Shown here piece after piece: positions 13,555 through 22,051 of a DNA stretch of 26,833 nucleotides. Source of the stretch: JBFHRB01 sp041591915. GTDB taxonomy: Bacteria > Actinomycetota > Nitriliruptoria > Nitriliruptorales > Nitriliruptoraceae. Both the position numbers and the translations under genes were made by a program. A model generated the notes under the pieces. The model was not told where the DNA came from. It searched no databases and was given only the letters and a program-made list of their open reading frames with translations. The stretch covers positions 1-26,833 of the forward strand of contig JBFHRB010000010.1 in NCBI GenBank assembly GCA_041591915.1. Reading direction: 5' to 3'. Each line of letters opens with the position of its first letter. Position 1 is the stretch's first letter.

Positions 13555-14072
13555 GCGCGACGTTCAAGCGCCACGGAGACGGCGTCCGCATGGAGCTCGA
13601 GTCGTTCGAGGTCGAGCTCCTCGCCGAGCTGCGTGATGGCCTGCACCGACAGCTCGTCGACGGTGACCACGCCGATCCCGTCATGCAGCGGCTCTTCCCC
13701 GCACAGGTCGCGCCCGAGGACGAGTTCGTCGACATGGAGGTCCGTGACCTCATCTACGACGACCTGCTGCGCGAGCGCCTCGACGGCCTCGAGGCGCTCC
13801 ACGCCATCATCGACCGGGGCAAGCCCCACCGTGGACGCCTTCGCGTCGACCTCAAGCACGACGAAGCCCCCCTCATGCTCGGCGTGCTCAACGACCTTCG
13901 CCTGGCCATCGGGGCGCGCATCGGCATCACCAAGCTCGACCGCGACGAGGTCGACGAGGATCATCCGGCGGCGTACCCGGTCGCGGTGATGGACCACCTG
14001 GCGTGGTTGCAGGAGCAGCTCCTGTCGATCATCGACCCCGCGTCGGTGTCCTCGGAGGGGCCCGAGGTCTGA
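13551..14072 (+). CDS. DUF2017 family protein
   Basis: The 173-residue, mainly helical, acidic protein fits DUF2017, the family that regularly follows clpS in Actinomycetota. Recognisable parts are FKRHGDGVRMELESFEVELLAEL at the start, LFPAQVAPEDEF with its charged follow-on, and the C-terminal segment YPVAVMDHLAWLQEQLL. The GTG at 13551 overlaps the clpS stop, and its own stop overlaps the ATG of the oxidoreductase (TGATG). The function is not known to me; the constant linkage suggests work with ClpS in proteolysis, which is inference. There is no membrane segment and no catalytic motif. Confidence 0.85.
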   Translation: MSATFKRHGDGVRMELESFEVELLAELRDGLHRQLVDGDHADPVMQRLFPAQVAPEDEFVDMEVRDLIYDDLLRERLDGLEALHAIIDRGKPHRGRLRVDLKHDEAPLMLGVLNDLRLAIGARIGITKLDRDEVDEDHPAAYPVAVMDHLAWLQEQLLSIIDPASVSSEGPEV

Positions 14073-15052
14073 TGGACGTCGGACTCGGGGTCAGCGAGGA
14101 CCTCACGCTCGCGGCGCAGGCTGGCGTCGCCCGTGAGGTCGAGGCCGCGGGGCTGCGGTCCCTCTGGACGAACGAGGCCAGTGGGCGCGATGCGCTCGCG
14201 CTGTGCCAGGCGTGGGGCGAGTCCACGGAGCGCATCGAGGTCGGCGTCGGCGTTGTCCCGATCTGGACGCGGAGCCCCGCCCAGCTCGCCATGGCCGCCG
14301 CGGCGCTCCAGGAGGCCACGGCCGGTCGGTTCCTGCTCGGCCTCGGCGTGAGCCACCCCGTGACGATGGGCGCCTGGCACGGTGCCGAGGTCACGAAGCC
14401 CCGAACAGCGGCGTCGGAGTACCTCGACATCCTGCGTGCGCTGACGTCGGGCGGGACCACCGACCACCGCGGAGAGGTCTTCTCGTCCCGCCGGTTCCGT
14501 CTCCAGATCTCCCCGTTGCCTCCGCCCGTGCCTACCTATCTCGCAGCGATGGGCCCGCGGATGCTCGAGCAGGCCGGCGCATCGGCCACGGGCGTGCTCC
14601 TGAACTGGTCGTCACCCGACGAGGTTCGCGACGCTGCCGCACGCGCTCGGGCTGCGGCAGCGGGCGAGTTCGAGGTGGCGGCCTACGTCCGAGTCGCCGT
14701 CGACGAGGACCGCGAAGCGGCGCGCCGGGCACTCGCCCGCGAGGTCGGCCGGTACTGCGCGCTGCCGGCCTACGCCGCCCACTTCGAGCGGCAGGGACTC
14801 GGCGAGTTGGTGACGCTGGCCAAGGAGGCGCACAAGCGTGGGGGAGAGGCGGCGGTCGTGGAGGCCCTGCCGGAGGCCCTCCTCCTCGACGTCGGGTGGT
14901 TCGGCACCCCCGGGGACGATCCTGCGGGCGCGCTGGCGCGCTATGCCGCCGCTGGCCTCGATCACCTCGTCGCGAGGGTCGTCGTCGTCGAGGATGCCCG
15001 GCGGTCGATCCGCGCGGCGCTGGGCGCGCTCGAGCGCGTCACTGCTGGCTAG
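14072..15052 (+). CDS. LLM-class (luciferase-like, probably F420-dependent) oxidoreductase
   Basis: The 326-residue TIM-barrel protein matches the bacterial-luciferase-like monooxygenase group. It has an N-terminal strand DVGLGVSED, a WTNEASGRDAL helix start, GVGVVPIWTRSPAQLAM (the strand-loop that shapes the cofactor site), and FLLGLGVSHPVTMGAWHG, followed by LPPPVPTYLAAMGPRML. This is the layout of actinobacterial F420-dependent reductases; FMN use cannot be excluded from sequence alone. The substrate is unknown. The ATG at 14072 overlaps the DUF2017 stop; longer in-frame starts run into that gene. Its TAG stop lies in a CTAG shared with the convergent murJ gene. Confidence 0.88.
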   Translation: MDVGLGVSEDLTLAAQAGVAREVEAAGLRSLWTNEASGRDALALCQAWGESTERIEVGVGVVPIWTRSPAQLAMAAAALQEATAGRFLLGLGVSHPVTMGAWHGAEVTKPRTAASEYLDILRALTSGGTTDHRGEVFSSRRFRLQISPLPPPVPTYLAAMGPRMLEQAGASATGVLLNWSSPDEVRDAAARARAAAAGEFEVAAYVRVAVDEDREAARRALAREVGRYCALPAYAAHFERQGLGELVTLAKEAHKRGGEAAVVEALPEALLLDVGWFGTPGDDPAGALARYAAAGLDHLVARVVVVEDARRSIRAALGALERVTAG

Positions 15053-16689
15053 CCGCGTCGGACGAGCCGCCGGAGATCACTGGCCTCGTCCAGCCCGAGT
15101 CGCCGGGCGGTGAGCAGGTACGCGAGGCCTGCCGGACCCAGCACGATCGGTGCCGCCGCGAGCGGATGCAGGGGGTCGGCCAGGGGTCCGAGGAGGAGTG
15201 CCACGAGCACGGCGACGCCGGTGGCGGACGCGATGCGCGCGAGCGCGCCGCCACCGAGCGGGACCCGACCGATGCGAGACGTCAGGCGACGCCGCAGCCA
15301 CGTGTACTCGAACCACGAACCGACCGCCGAGCCGAGGCCCAGCCCCACGGCGCCGAGGCGCAGGACGCCACCCTGGCTGCGGATGTCCGCTGGGAGCGGA
15401 CTGAAGGCCGGGATGTCCCCGAGGAACCGCAGACCGGTCTGGGCCATGCCGAGGCGGTCGAGCGAGAACATCGTCAGCAGCGCCACGGTCGCGCTGAGGA
15501 CGACGCGGATCGCCGCTGTGCGGGCGGGCGTGGCCGCGTCCCCGATGGCGTAGTAGGCGTTCTGGAGCAGCCGGCTCTGCGTCGTCGCAACCAGCCCAAG
15601 GCTGTACGCACCGAGGACCGCCCACACGACCCTCGTCTCGACGACACCGAAGTCCCCCGACTGGAAGAGGGCACCGACGACGAGGTCTCCGACGACGACG
15701 TACATCGCCACGGTCGGGACCACGAAGAACGCGATGCGTCGGGCGCCACCGGACAGGCGCTCGAGCAGCGTCTCGCGCTCGGCCACGAGATCGGTGCTGG
15801 ACAGCTCGGGAAGCTCGGCAGCGGCCACGCTCATGCCGAACAGGCTCACCGGCAGGATGTACAGGGTCTGCGCGAACCCCAGCAGGCCGACGGCGCCGGC
15901 GGCGAGGAGGGACCCGAGCAGCGTGTCGAGCCAGGCGCTGACCTGCACGACGCCACGCCCGAGCACGACCGGCCCGAACGCCCGAACGGCCTCGCGCACG
16001 CCCGGCCGCGACGTGTCCGGGCGGAGGCGCAGTCCGCGGGCAAGTGAGCGCACCGTCGGGAGCTGGACGAGGAACTGCAGGACGGAGCCAGCGAAGGTGC
16101 CCCAGGCCAGGGCGATCGCGAGGTCGGCCTCGTCGGTGGTCACGGTGAGCGCGACGGTGACGAGCACCGCGATCTGGGCGACGTTCCACAGCACCGGCGC
16201 CACGTACGACAGGAAGAACCGACGGTGGCTGTTCAGCACACCGAGGCACCAGGCCGACAGGACGAGGAAGCCGATGCCGGGTGTGAGGATCCGGATCAGC
16301 GTGACCGTCAATTCTCGGGTCTCGCCGGTGAATCCGGGGGTGATGACGGCGGCGAGCGGCGCAGCGAAGACCACGCCGAGCAGGACGAGGCCACCGGCGA
16401 CCAGCGCCAGGAGCGCGGCGATCGCGCCCGCGACCCTTCCGACCTCCTCCTCCTCGCCGTCGGCGAGGAGTCGTGAGTAGACCGGGATCATCGTGGCGGA
16501 CAGGACGCCCTCACCGAGCAGGTTCTGCAGCACGTTGGGTATCCGCAGTGCCGCACGGAAGGCGTCGAGGGCCGCCGAACCGCCGAAGTAGTGGGCCAGC
16601 GCACGTTCCCGCGCGAGGCCGGAGAGGCGAGAGAGCAGGATCCCCCCGGCGACGAGGGCGGAGTTGCGACGGGAGTCCGAACCCGCCAC
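15049..16689 (-). CDS. murJ: Lipid II flippase MurJ (MviN family)
   Basis: The 546-residue polytopic membrane protein belongs to the MOP superfamily and flips lipid II for peptidoglycan synthesis. The N-terminal signature is clear: LLSRLSGLARERALAHYFGG, then LDAFRAALRIPNVLQNLLGE and GVLSATMIPVYSRLLADG. More than ten hydrophobic segments follow. The GTG at 16689 is chosen because AGGAGG (16694-16699 on the minus strand) is 4 bases upstream and a TACCCT box precedes it; a longer frame upstream encodes only an Arg/Pro-rich stretch. It has no C-terminal kinase-like extension as in mycobacterial MviN. It is divergent from the subtilase, and its stop overlaps the stop of the convergent oxidoreductase gene. 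Confidence 0.93.
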   Translation of the reverse strand: MAGSDSRRNSALVAGGILLSRLSGLARERALAHYFGGSAALDAFRAALRIPNVLQNLLGEGVLSATMIPVYSRLLADGEEEEVGRVAGAIAALLALVAGGLVLLGVVFAAPLAAVITPGFTGETRELTVTLIRILTPGIGFLVLSAWCLGVLNSHRRFFLSYVAPVLWNVAQIAVLVTVALTVTTDEADLAIALAWGTFAGSVLQFLVQLPTVRSLARGLRLRPDTSRPGVREAVRAFGPVVLGRGVVQVSAWLDTLLGSLLAAGAVGLLGFAQTLYILPVSLFGMSVAAAELPELSSTDLVAERETLLERLSGGARRIAFFVVPTVAMYVVVGDLVVGALFQSGDFGVVETRVVWAVLGAYSLGLVATTQSRLLQNAYYAIGDAATPARTAAIRVVLSATVALLTMFSLDRLGMAQTGLRFLGDIPAFSPLPADIRSQGGVLRLGAVGLGLGSAVGSWFEYTWLRRRLTSRIGRVPLGGGALARIASATGVAVLVALLLGPLADPLHPLAAAPIVLGPAGLAYLLTARRLGLDEASDLRRLVRRG

Positions 16690-16717
16690 AGCGCCTCCTG
16701 GTCGTCGAAGCGGGCGC

Positions 16718-16723
16718 AGGGTA
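16718..16723 (-). promoter_or_regulatory. Candidate -10 box for murJ
   Basis: The minus strand reads TACCCT 28 bases upstream of the GTG start at 16689, which gives a short leader containing the AGGAGG site. The -35 region is not recognisable. Confidence 0.4.
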
Positions 16724-16882
16724 CGGCTGCGCCTCCGATGCCAGTCTGGCCGAACGGCCCGGCGTCGCCGAGGAGGTGGCACATGCACGGATCGGCGACG
16801 GGAGCGAGGATCGGTGCAGGGGATGGGCACTCGCGCGGCGAACCCCTCGGTGTCCGTCTCCTACGTCGTGAAGAGGTCCTCG

Positions 16883-18289
16883 ATGTTCCGCCGCGCCGCC
16901 GCATCCCTCCTCGGGGGCATGCTCGCCCTGGGTCTCGTCGCCGCTGACACGCCCGCGGATCCCGTCGCGCCGGGGCCCAACGCCGTCGTAGCGTTCCTCG
17001 ACACCGGCATCAACCCCTATCACGTCGTCTTCCGCGACGACTCTCCCCGCGCCTTCGCCCACCCCTCCACGTACCTCGAGGGCTTCCCTGCGGAGGCCGA
17101 GGCGCTCGAGCTGTCGTTCGGCGCCAGGAGCTACGCGGAGGCCGTGCGCGCGGACTGCGACATCTGGGCGGGCGTCGAGCCCGGCAAGCTGTACTGGTTC
17201 CCGGGGACGAGGATCATCGGCGGCATCCGGTTCGGTTCGCACGTGACGCCGAACTGCAACGCCAACCGCATCGCCGCGAACATCCTCGACACGAACGGAC
17301 ACGGCACGATGGTCGCGTCCCGCGGTGCGGGCGCGGGCTACGGCGCCTGTGAGGACTGCCTCATCGTCGCCGTGCAGACGCCGATGTCGGCGTCCTTCGG
17401 CGTCGGGTACCAGCCACCCGAGATCGACGCCGTCGAGTGGCTCGGCGAGAACGCGACCTGGATCGACGCCCAGTCGAACTCCTGGGGCCCGATCGCCCCG
17501 GGGTACGACCCCACGAGCTCGACGAACCTGCTGGTGACGAGCCAGCGCCTGGTCGAGGCGGTCGAGGCCAGCGCGCAGCGCCACCTCGCGTTCTGGGCCT
17601 CGATGAACGGCACCGCCTATCGCGCCGGGGTCGTCGGGCACCCGACGGCGCTGGCCCCGCACCTCACCCCGTCGGCCATCTCCGTCGGAGGCCACGACTC
17701 CGGCTACGTCGCCGTCTGGCCCGGTTGGTGGCCGCACATCGTCTCCGATGCGTGTGACGCCTGGGCTGCCCACGACGACTCCATCACGAAGTCGGACGAC
17801 GATGTCGCGGGCGGCACGTCCGGCGCCACGCCGTTCGCCGCCGGGGGCGCAGCGAGGATCCTGCTCGAGGCTCGCCGCATCCTCGAGGACGCGAGCACCG
17901 GGGTGGCCGATGGCGTCGTCGCTCGCGGTGAGCCCGGCCTCGTGTCGGACGGACCGCTGGCCGACGGCGAGTTCACGCTCGCCGAGTGGCGCAGCGTCAC
18001 CTTCGCGACGGCCACGCCCCGCCCCAAGGCGCAGTTCGAGGACGGCCCCGGCTGCGGCCTCACGTCGGCGCCGTACAACCACACGGGCGTCAAGTGGGAG
18101 AACGTGCCCGCGGCCTACCCCGAGTACATCCACATCGGGTACGGCGCCGTCGACCGGGTGGCCATGTCGCTCGCGTTCGACGTGCTCGCCGGGTCGGCCT
18201 CGCTGCCGGACCGGTCCGCAACCGACGCGTTCTTCGAGCTCGACGACACGGGTCGCCGCACACTGCACGACGTCTGGACGACGTTCTAG
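16883..18289 (+). CDS. Secreted subtilisin-like serine protease (S8)
   Basis: The 468-residue protein has a signal peptide (MFRRAAASLLGGMLALGLVA, cleavage probably near 21) and the subtilase triad: D40 in VVAFLDTGINP, H140 in NGHGTMVASRGAG, S313 in GGTSGATPFAAG. QSNSWGP near 197-203 matches a common subtilase strand. Two features are odd. There is no propeptide, since D40 follows the signal peptide almost directly, and about 100 residues lie between D and H, longer than usual and containing C92 and C125; two further cysteines, C156 and C159, follow the catalytic H140. The start is the ATG at 16883 with AAGAGG 6 bases upstream; a GTG at 16868 would lengthen the signal peptide slightly. Its TAG overlaps the stop of the convergent membrane-protein gene. 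The substrate is unknown. Confidence 0.87.
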   Translation: MFRRAAASLLGGMLALGLVAADTPADPVAPGPNAVVAFLDTGINPYHVVFRDDSPRAFAHPSTYLEGFPAEAEALELSFGARSYAEAVRADCDIWAGVEPGKLYWFPGTRIIGGIRFGSHVTPNCNANRIAANILDTNGHGTMVASRGAGAGYGACEDCLIVAVQTPMSASFGVGYQPPEIDAVEWLGENATWIDAQSNSWGPIAPGYDPTSSTNLLVTSQRLVEAVEASAQRHLAFWASMNGTAYRAGVVGHPTALAPHLTPSAISVGGHDSGYVAVWPGWWPHIVSDACDAWAAHDDSITKSDDDVAGGTSGATPFAAGGAARILLEARRILEDASTGVADGVVARGEPGLVSDGPLADGEFTLAEWRSVTFATATPRPKAQFEDGPGCGLTSAPYNHTGVKWENVPAAYPEYIHIGYGAVDRVAMSLAFDVLAGSASLPDRSATDAFFELDDTGRRTLHDVWTTF

Positions 18290-18876
18290 CCCGCGCCGAA
18301 CACGTGCACGTCGGCGACGCAGAGTCGGCCGCCGCGGTCCAGCACGGCGAGTTCGATCTGGTGCCGGTTCCCGTCGGACAGCACGACGGTGCCGCTGACC
18401 CGGCCGTCCCCGTTGCTCACCTCGACGCTGGTCAGATCCTGGGAGCGGCCACCCCCGAGGTCCTCGAGGTCGTGTTCGGGTACGCGCGCGTCACAGCGGA
18501 GTGAGGACGCCGCGAGGACGTCGTCCGCGCGAACGGCCGTCAGGTACTCGTTGGCGACGTCGACGTAGGGGCGGGTGCTGTCAAGGATCAGCCAGACGAA
18601 CGCGCCGACGCCGCCTGCGCCCAGCAGGACCAGCGCCACGACCACCCAGAGCACGACGCGCACGGCCCGACCCTGATCGGGGGCACGGCGGAGGTGCTCG
18701 GGCACGAGGTCAGGTGGTGGCGGGACGCCGGGGGAGTGGTAGGCCGGAGGCGGGTACGACGAGGCCGGTGGGGGTTGCTGATCGGGTGCCGGCCAGGACA
18801 GGTCGTCGGTCGGTTCCCCGAGGTCATCGCGCGGCACGTCGTCGCGCGGGACATCGTCGTCTGGCCGGTTGTTCAC
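18286..18876 (-). CDS. Single-pass membrane protein with extracytoplasmic domain
   Basis: The GTG at 18876 overlaps the stop of the exonuclease gene (GTGA) and has GAGG 8 bases upstream. The 196-residue product has a disordered, Asp- then Pro-rich cytoplasmic part (1-68), one membrane helix at about 73-98 (LWVVVALVLLGAGGVGAF), and an outside domain of about 95 residues beginning with TRPYVDVANEYLTAVRADDV. That opening helix with an AxxxYLxAVxADD pattern looks like the NTF2-like or DUF4878-type domains of actinobacterial surface proteins. C128 and C186 could form a disulfide. The function is unknown. The gene ends in a CTAG shared with the stop of the subtilase gene. Confidence 0.8.
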   Translation of the reverse strand: MNNRPDDDVPRDDVPRDDLGEPTDDLSWPAPDQQPPPASSYPPPAYHSPGVPPPPDLVPEHLRRAPDQGRAVRVVLWVVVALVLLGAGGVGAFVWLILDSTRPYVDVANEYLTAVRADDVLAASSLRCDARVPEHDLEDLGGGRSQDLTSVEVSNGDGRVSGTVVLSDGNRHQIELAVLDRGGRLCVADVHVFGAG

Positions 18877-19757
18877 GATCGCCACCTCGGGACGCGCTCG
18901 AGCAGGGAGTCGAGCCCATGGGCCCTGCACCAGTCCTCGAACTCGGGCGGTGCTCCCTCCCAGCAGAGGTCCTCGATGGTCTCGGCCAGGGGGACGTCGG
19001 TGACCAGGGTCGCGAGCATCCGGTACAGCACGGCAGCGTCTCGCTGCTCGGCGAGCGTGGCGGCGAGGCCGCGTGCGCCACGGACGTCGACGCCGTCCCA
19101 CTCGTCAGGGTCATCGGGGATGGCATCGACGTGGCCGAAGCGCTGCAGCACCGCCGCCGCGCCCTTCTTGCCGAAGCCGGGCAGACCCGGGATGCCGTCG
19201 GCCGCGTCGCCGACGAGGGCCAGGTAGTCGGGGATCGAGGCGGGAGGCACCCCGTGCTTGGCCTCGATGGCGGCCGCGTCGAGGAGGACCCGCTGCCGGC
19301 GATCCAGCTGGACGACCCGGTCGTCCGTCGTCACGCACTGCCCGAGGTCCTTGTCCGGCGTCATGATCCGGACCTGCTCGACCTCGTCGCGGAAGCGCGC
19401 TGCGGCGGCGGCGAGTGCGTCGTCGGCCTCGAACTCCTGCATCGACCACACCACGAGACCGAGGGCCGCGACGCCCTCCTCGACGACGTCGAACTGGGAT
19501 CGCAGCGCGGGGTCGATGCCCTCGCCGGTCTTGTAGCCGGGGAAGGCGTCGTTGCGGAAGGACTCGATCGGGTTGTCGAACGCGACCCCGAGGTGGGTGA
19601 CCTCGCCGTCCTCCTCTCCGGACAGGAGGAAGAGCAACGACGAGAGGACGCCGTGGGTCGCCTTGATGTCGCTGCCATCGGGAGCCGTACGCGACGGACG
19701 CTTGCTGTAGTGGCTGCGGAACAGCTCGTAGGTGCCGTCGACGAGGTGCAGACGCAT
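18873..19757 (-). CDS. 5'-3' exonuclease, FEN/Pol I N-terminal type
   Basis: The 294-residue protein resembles the stand-alone 5'-3' exonuclease domain of DNA polymerase I, which removes RNA primers and flaps. Acidic metal ligands are visible: D7 in LHLVDGTYELFRSHY, E110, D112 and D113 in FEADDALA, D135 and D137 in MTPDKDL, and D184 and D187 in LVGDAADGIPGLPGFGKKGA. The last of these leads into the helix-three-turn-helix DNA-binding motif. The ATG at 19757 has GGAG a few bases upstream and a TAGGGT box before it. There is no polymerase domain. The gene is divergent from aat and its stop overlaps the membrane-protein gene downstream. Confidence 0.93.
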   Translation of the reverse strand: MRLHLVDGTYELFRSHYSKRPSRTAPDGSDIKATHGVLSSLLFLLSGEEDGEVTHLGVAFDNPIESFRNDAFPGYKTGEGIDPALRSQFDVVEEGVAALGLVVWSMQEFEADDALAAAAARFRDEVEQVRIMTPDKDLGQCVTTDDRVVQLDRRQRVLLDAAAIEAKHGVPPASIPDYLALVGDAADGIPGLPGFGKKGAAAVLQRFGHVDAIPDDPDEWDGVDVRGARGLAATLAEQRDAAVLYRMLATLVTDVPLAETIEDLCWEGAPPEFEDWCRAHGLDSLLERVPRWRS

Positions 19758-19787
19758 GCGAGCTCCGGCGGGCGTGCAGGACCCGCG

Positions 19788-19793
19788 ACCCTA
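19788..19793 (-). promoter_or_regulatory. Candidate -10 box for the exonuclease gene
   Basis: The minus strand reads TAGGGT 30 bases upstream of the ATG at 19757. It lies back to back with the plus-strand box at 19808-19813, in the 81-base divergent region. Confidence 0.35.
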
Positions 19794-19807
19794 GCGTTGA
19801 ACCGCGT

Positions 19808-19813
19808 TACCCT
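19808..19813 (+). promoter_or_regulatory. Candidate -10 box for aat and perhaps the egt genes
   Basis: GTTACCCT lies 25 bases before the aat ATG at 19839. No separate box is obvious in the 68 bases before egtA, so this promoter may also drive the ergothioneine genes. Confidence 0.35.
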
Positions 19814-19838
19814 CGATGGAGGCCGGGAGGGCAGGACC

Positions 19839-20615
19839 ATGAACGCGCCGGGGCGTCCGCGGATCCGCCTCGCGCGTCCCCGGGACATCGACACGACGGA
19901 CCTTGCACCGCCTCCGCGATCGGTGCAGGCGTCGCCCTGGCTGATCCCCGATCCGCACGAGGCCGACGAGGACGGTGTGGTCGGGGTCGGGGCGGACCTC
20001 GCCCCGCCAACCCTCGTCGACGCCTACCGGCGCGGCATCTTCCCCTGGCCCCACCCCGGCGTCCCGATGCCATGGTTCTCGCCCGACCCCCGCGGGGTCA
20101 TCCAGCCCGGCTGCTTCCACGTGAGCCGGAGCATGCGCCGTTCCCTCCGACGCTGCGGGTTCACGACCACCGTCGACCGGGCCTTCTCGGAGGTCGTCCG
20201 CGGCTGCGCGGACCGTCGCGAGGAGGGCGGAACCTGGATCACCACGGCGATGTTCCGGGCCTACCGCAGGCTGCACGAGCTCGGCTGGGCCCACTCGATC
20301 GAGGTCTGGGACGGCGAGGAGCTCGTCGGCGGCCTGTACGGCGTTCAGGTCGGCGGGGTCTTCACCGGCGAGTCGATGTTCCATCGGCGCAACGACGCGT
20401 CGAAGATCGCCCTGCTCGACCTCACGAGGCGGTTCGACGACGTGGGCGGGCGGCTGGTCGACGTGCAGCTGACGACCGACCACCTCCGCTCGCTCGGCGC
20501 CGTGGACATGCCGCGGTCGCGGTTCCTGGAGATCCTCCACCACCAGAGGGATACGGACGTCCGGCTCCCGCTCGGGCGGCGGAACGCTGCCGACCTGGCT
20601 TCCCGACCGGAATGA
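19839..20615 (+). CDS. aat: Leucyl/phenylalanyl-tRNA-protein transferase
   Basis: The enzyme attaches Leu or Phe from aminoacyl-tRNA to proteins with N-terminal Arg or Lys, creating N-degrons read by ClpS. The 258-residue product shows the family markers: YRRGIFPWP (about 63-71), PMPWFSPDPRG (about 76-86), GGTWITTAMFRAYRRLHELG, and LVGGLYGVQVGG with the following FTGESMFHRRNDASKIAL (about 175-191). The ATG has GGGAGG 8 bases upstream. The N-terminal 30 residues are an actinobacterial-style extension. egtA starts 68 bases downstream on the same strand. Together with clpS at 13240 the window holds two arms of the same degradation pathway. Confidence 0.95.
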   Translation: MNAPGRPRIRLARPRDIDTTDLAPPPRSVQASPWLIPDPHEADEDGVVGVGADLAPPTLVDAYRRGIFPWPHPGVPMPWFSPDPRGVIQPGCFHVSRSMRRSLRRCGFTTTVDRAFSEVVRGCADRREEGGTWITTAMFRAYRRLHELGWAHSIEVWDGEELVGGLYGVQVGGVFTGESMFHRRNDASKIALLDLTRRFDDVGGRLVDVQLTTDHLRSLGAVDMPRSRFLEILHHQRDTDVRLPLGRRNAADLASRPE

Positions 20616-20683
20616 CCCGCGGCCGCGGGCCGTTGCCGTGGCTGGCCACCCGCTGAGCTGTCGACCGAGAAAGGGTCCTGAAC

Positions 20684-22051
20684 GTGCCGACGCACGACCG
20701 CTCTCGTGCGCTGCGTGCCGACCAGGTCGCGGACGTCGTCGCCGGCGAAGCCTTCCCCGACTGGGTCGATGCCGTGCCTCCCGACCGGGTGGGGCTCGAG
20801 GCCGAGTTCCTGCCCGTCCAGCTCGGACCCCCGAGCCGACGGCTGACGATCGACGAGACCAGCGCGCTGGCGGCGGATGCCCTCGCGGCCATCGGCTTCG
20901 TCCCGGACACCGACTACGGCGGGTTCCGGGGGCGGGACGGCACGAGGATCACGTTCGAGCCCGGCGGACAGCTGGAGGTCTCCACGGCGTGCATGGACGA
21001 CATCACGTCGGCGACCGGACTGCTCGACCAGGTCGCGACGACCATCGCCGGCGCGCTGGCACGGGGGGACGCTGGGCTCGCGGCCGCGGGTGCCGACCTC
21101 TGGCACCCACTGGAAGACGTTCCCCAGCAGCTCGCCCACGCCAGGTACCCGGCGATGCACGCGTACTTCTCCCAGCGATCGGCCCATGGTCCCCGGATGA
21201 TGCGCCACACCGCGTCCCTGCAGGTGAACCTCGACGGGGGAGGTGCGGAGGAGCGGCGTGAGCGGTGGACCGTCGCCAACCTTCTCGCGCCAGCGATCGC
21301 CGCATCGTTCGCGAACAGCCGAGGCGCCGTCGACGGCCGCGACGTCTCGAGCGTCCGTGCGGTCACCTGGCGCGGGCTCGACCCGACGCGCACCGGCTTC
21401 CCCAGCGCGCTGGTGTCGGGTGAGGCGGATCCGGTGGCCCAGCTCGTCGAGGCGGCGTTGGCCGCCGACGTGATGCTCGTCCTCGGGAGCGATGACGGAG
21501 CGGTGCCCGGCCGACCCGGTTGGACGTTCGAGGCCTGGCTGCACCAAGGTGATCCCCTGCACGGCTGGCCCACACCGGACGACCTCCGCTACCACCTCAC
21601 GACCCTCTTCCACGAGGTCCGGGCGCGGGGCCCGCTCGAGTTCCGGGGCATCGACGCGCTCCCCGCCACGTGGCGGGCGGTGCCCGTCGTCCTCCTCGCG
21701 GGGGCGCTGTACGACCCGAGAGCACGATCGGACATCCGCCGCGTCCTCGAACCTCGGCGGCCGAGGCTGCCCGAGCTGCTCTCCACGGCGAGTACCGTCG
21801 GCGTCGCAGATGGCGCACTCTGTGCGATGTCCGTCGAGGTCTGGAGCTACGCCGTGGAGGGAGCCACCCGGCTACCGCGCGGGTATGCGCGCGCCACCGA
21901 CATCGAACGTGCACGGGCCTTCATCGACGGCTACACCGCCCGCGGTCGTACGCCGGGCGACGAGCTCGCCGAGCGGCTGTCCGACGACCCCGCGCTGGCG
22001 CTCCGCTCGGTCCTCGAGCCGCTCGCCGCCCAGGACGGTGCGCGCCGATGA
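20684..22051 (+). CDS. egtA: Glutamate-cysteine ligase EgtA (ergothioneine synthesis)
   Basis: The enzyme joins glutamate and cysteine with ATP to give gamma-glutamylcysteine, the sulfur donor for EgtB. The 455-residue protein has the GCS2-type plant-like ligase features: VGLEAEFLPV (ligand glutamates), RITFEPGGQLEVSTACMDD, MMRHTASLQVNLD, and LAPAIAASFANSR. The start is the GTG at 20684, preceded by AAAGGG. The stop overlaps the egtB ATG (ATGA), the expected egt order. A general glutathione-type role is unlikely given the egtBCD neighbours. Confidence 0.93.
   Translation: MPTHDRSRALRADQVADVVAGEAFPDWVDAVPPDRVGLEAEFLPVQLGPPSRRLTIDETSALAADALAAIGFVPDTDYGGFRGRDGTRITFEPGGQLEVSTACMDDITSATGLLDQVATTIAGALARGDAGLAAAGADLWHPLEDVPQQLAHARYPAMHAYFSQRSAHGPRMMRHTASLQVNLDGGGAEERRERWTVANLLAPAIAASFANSRGAVDGRDVSSVRAVTWRGLDPTRTGFPSALVSGEADPVAQLVEAALAADVMLVLGSDDGAVPGRPGWTFEAWLHQGDPLHGWPTPDDLRYHLTTLFHEVRARGPLEFRGIDALPATWRAVPVVLLAGALYDPRARSDIRRVLEPRRPRLPELLSTASTVGVADGALCAMSVEVWSYAVEGATRLPRGYARATDIERARAFIDGYTARGRTPGDELAERLSDDPALALRSVLEPLAAQDGARR

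Noticed and set aside
14203..16047. Open frame of about 600 codons crossing the oxidoreductase and murJ
   Set aside because: It crosses the convergent junction, with biased composition (Arg/Glu/Gly) and no motif; a GC-rich shadow frame.
18501..19838. A long plus-strand extension upstream of aat
   Set aside because: It runs opposite the exonuclease and membrane-protein genes and gives an Arg-rich product without family features. The aat ATG at 19839 has a strong ribosome site.
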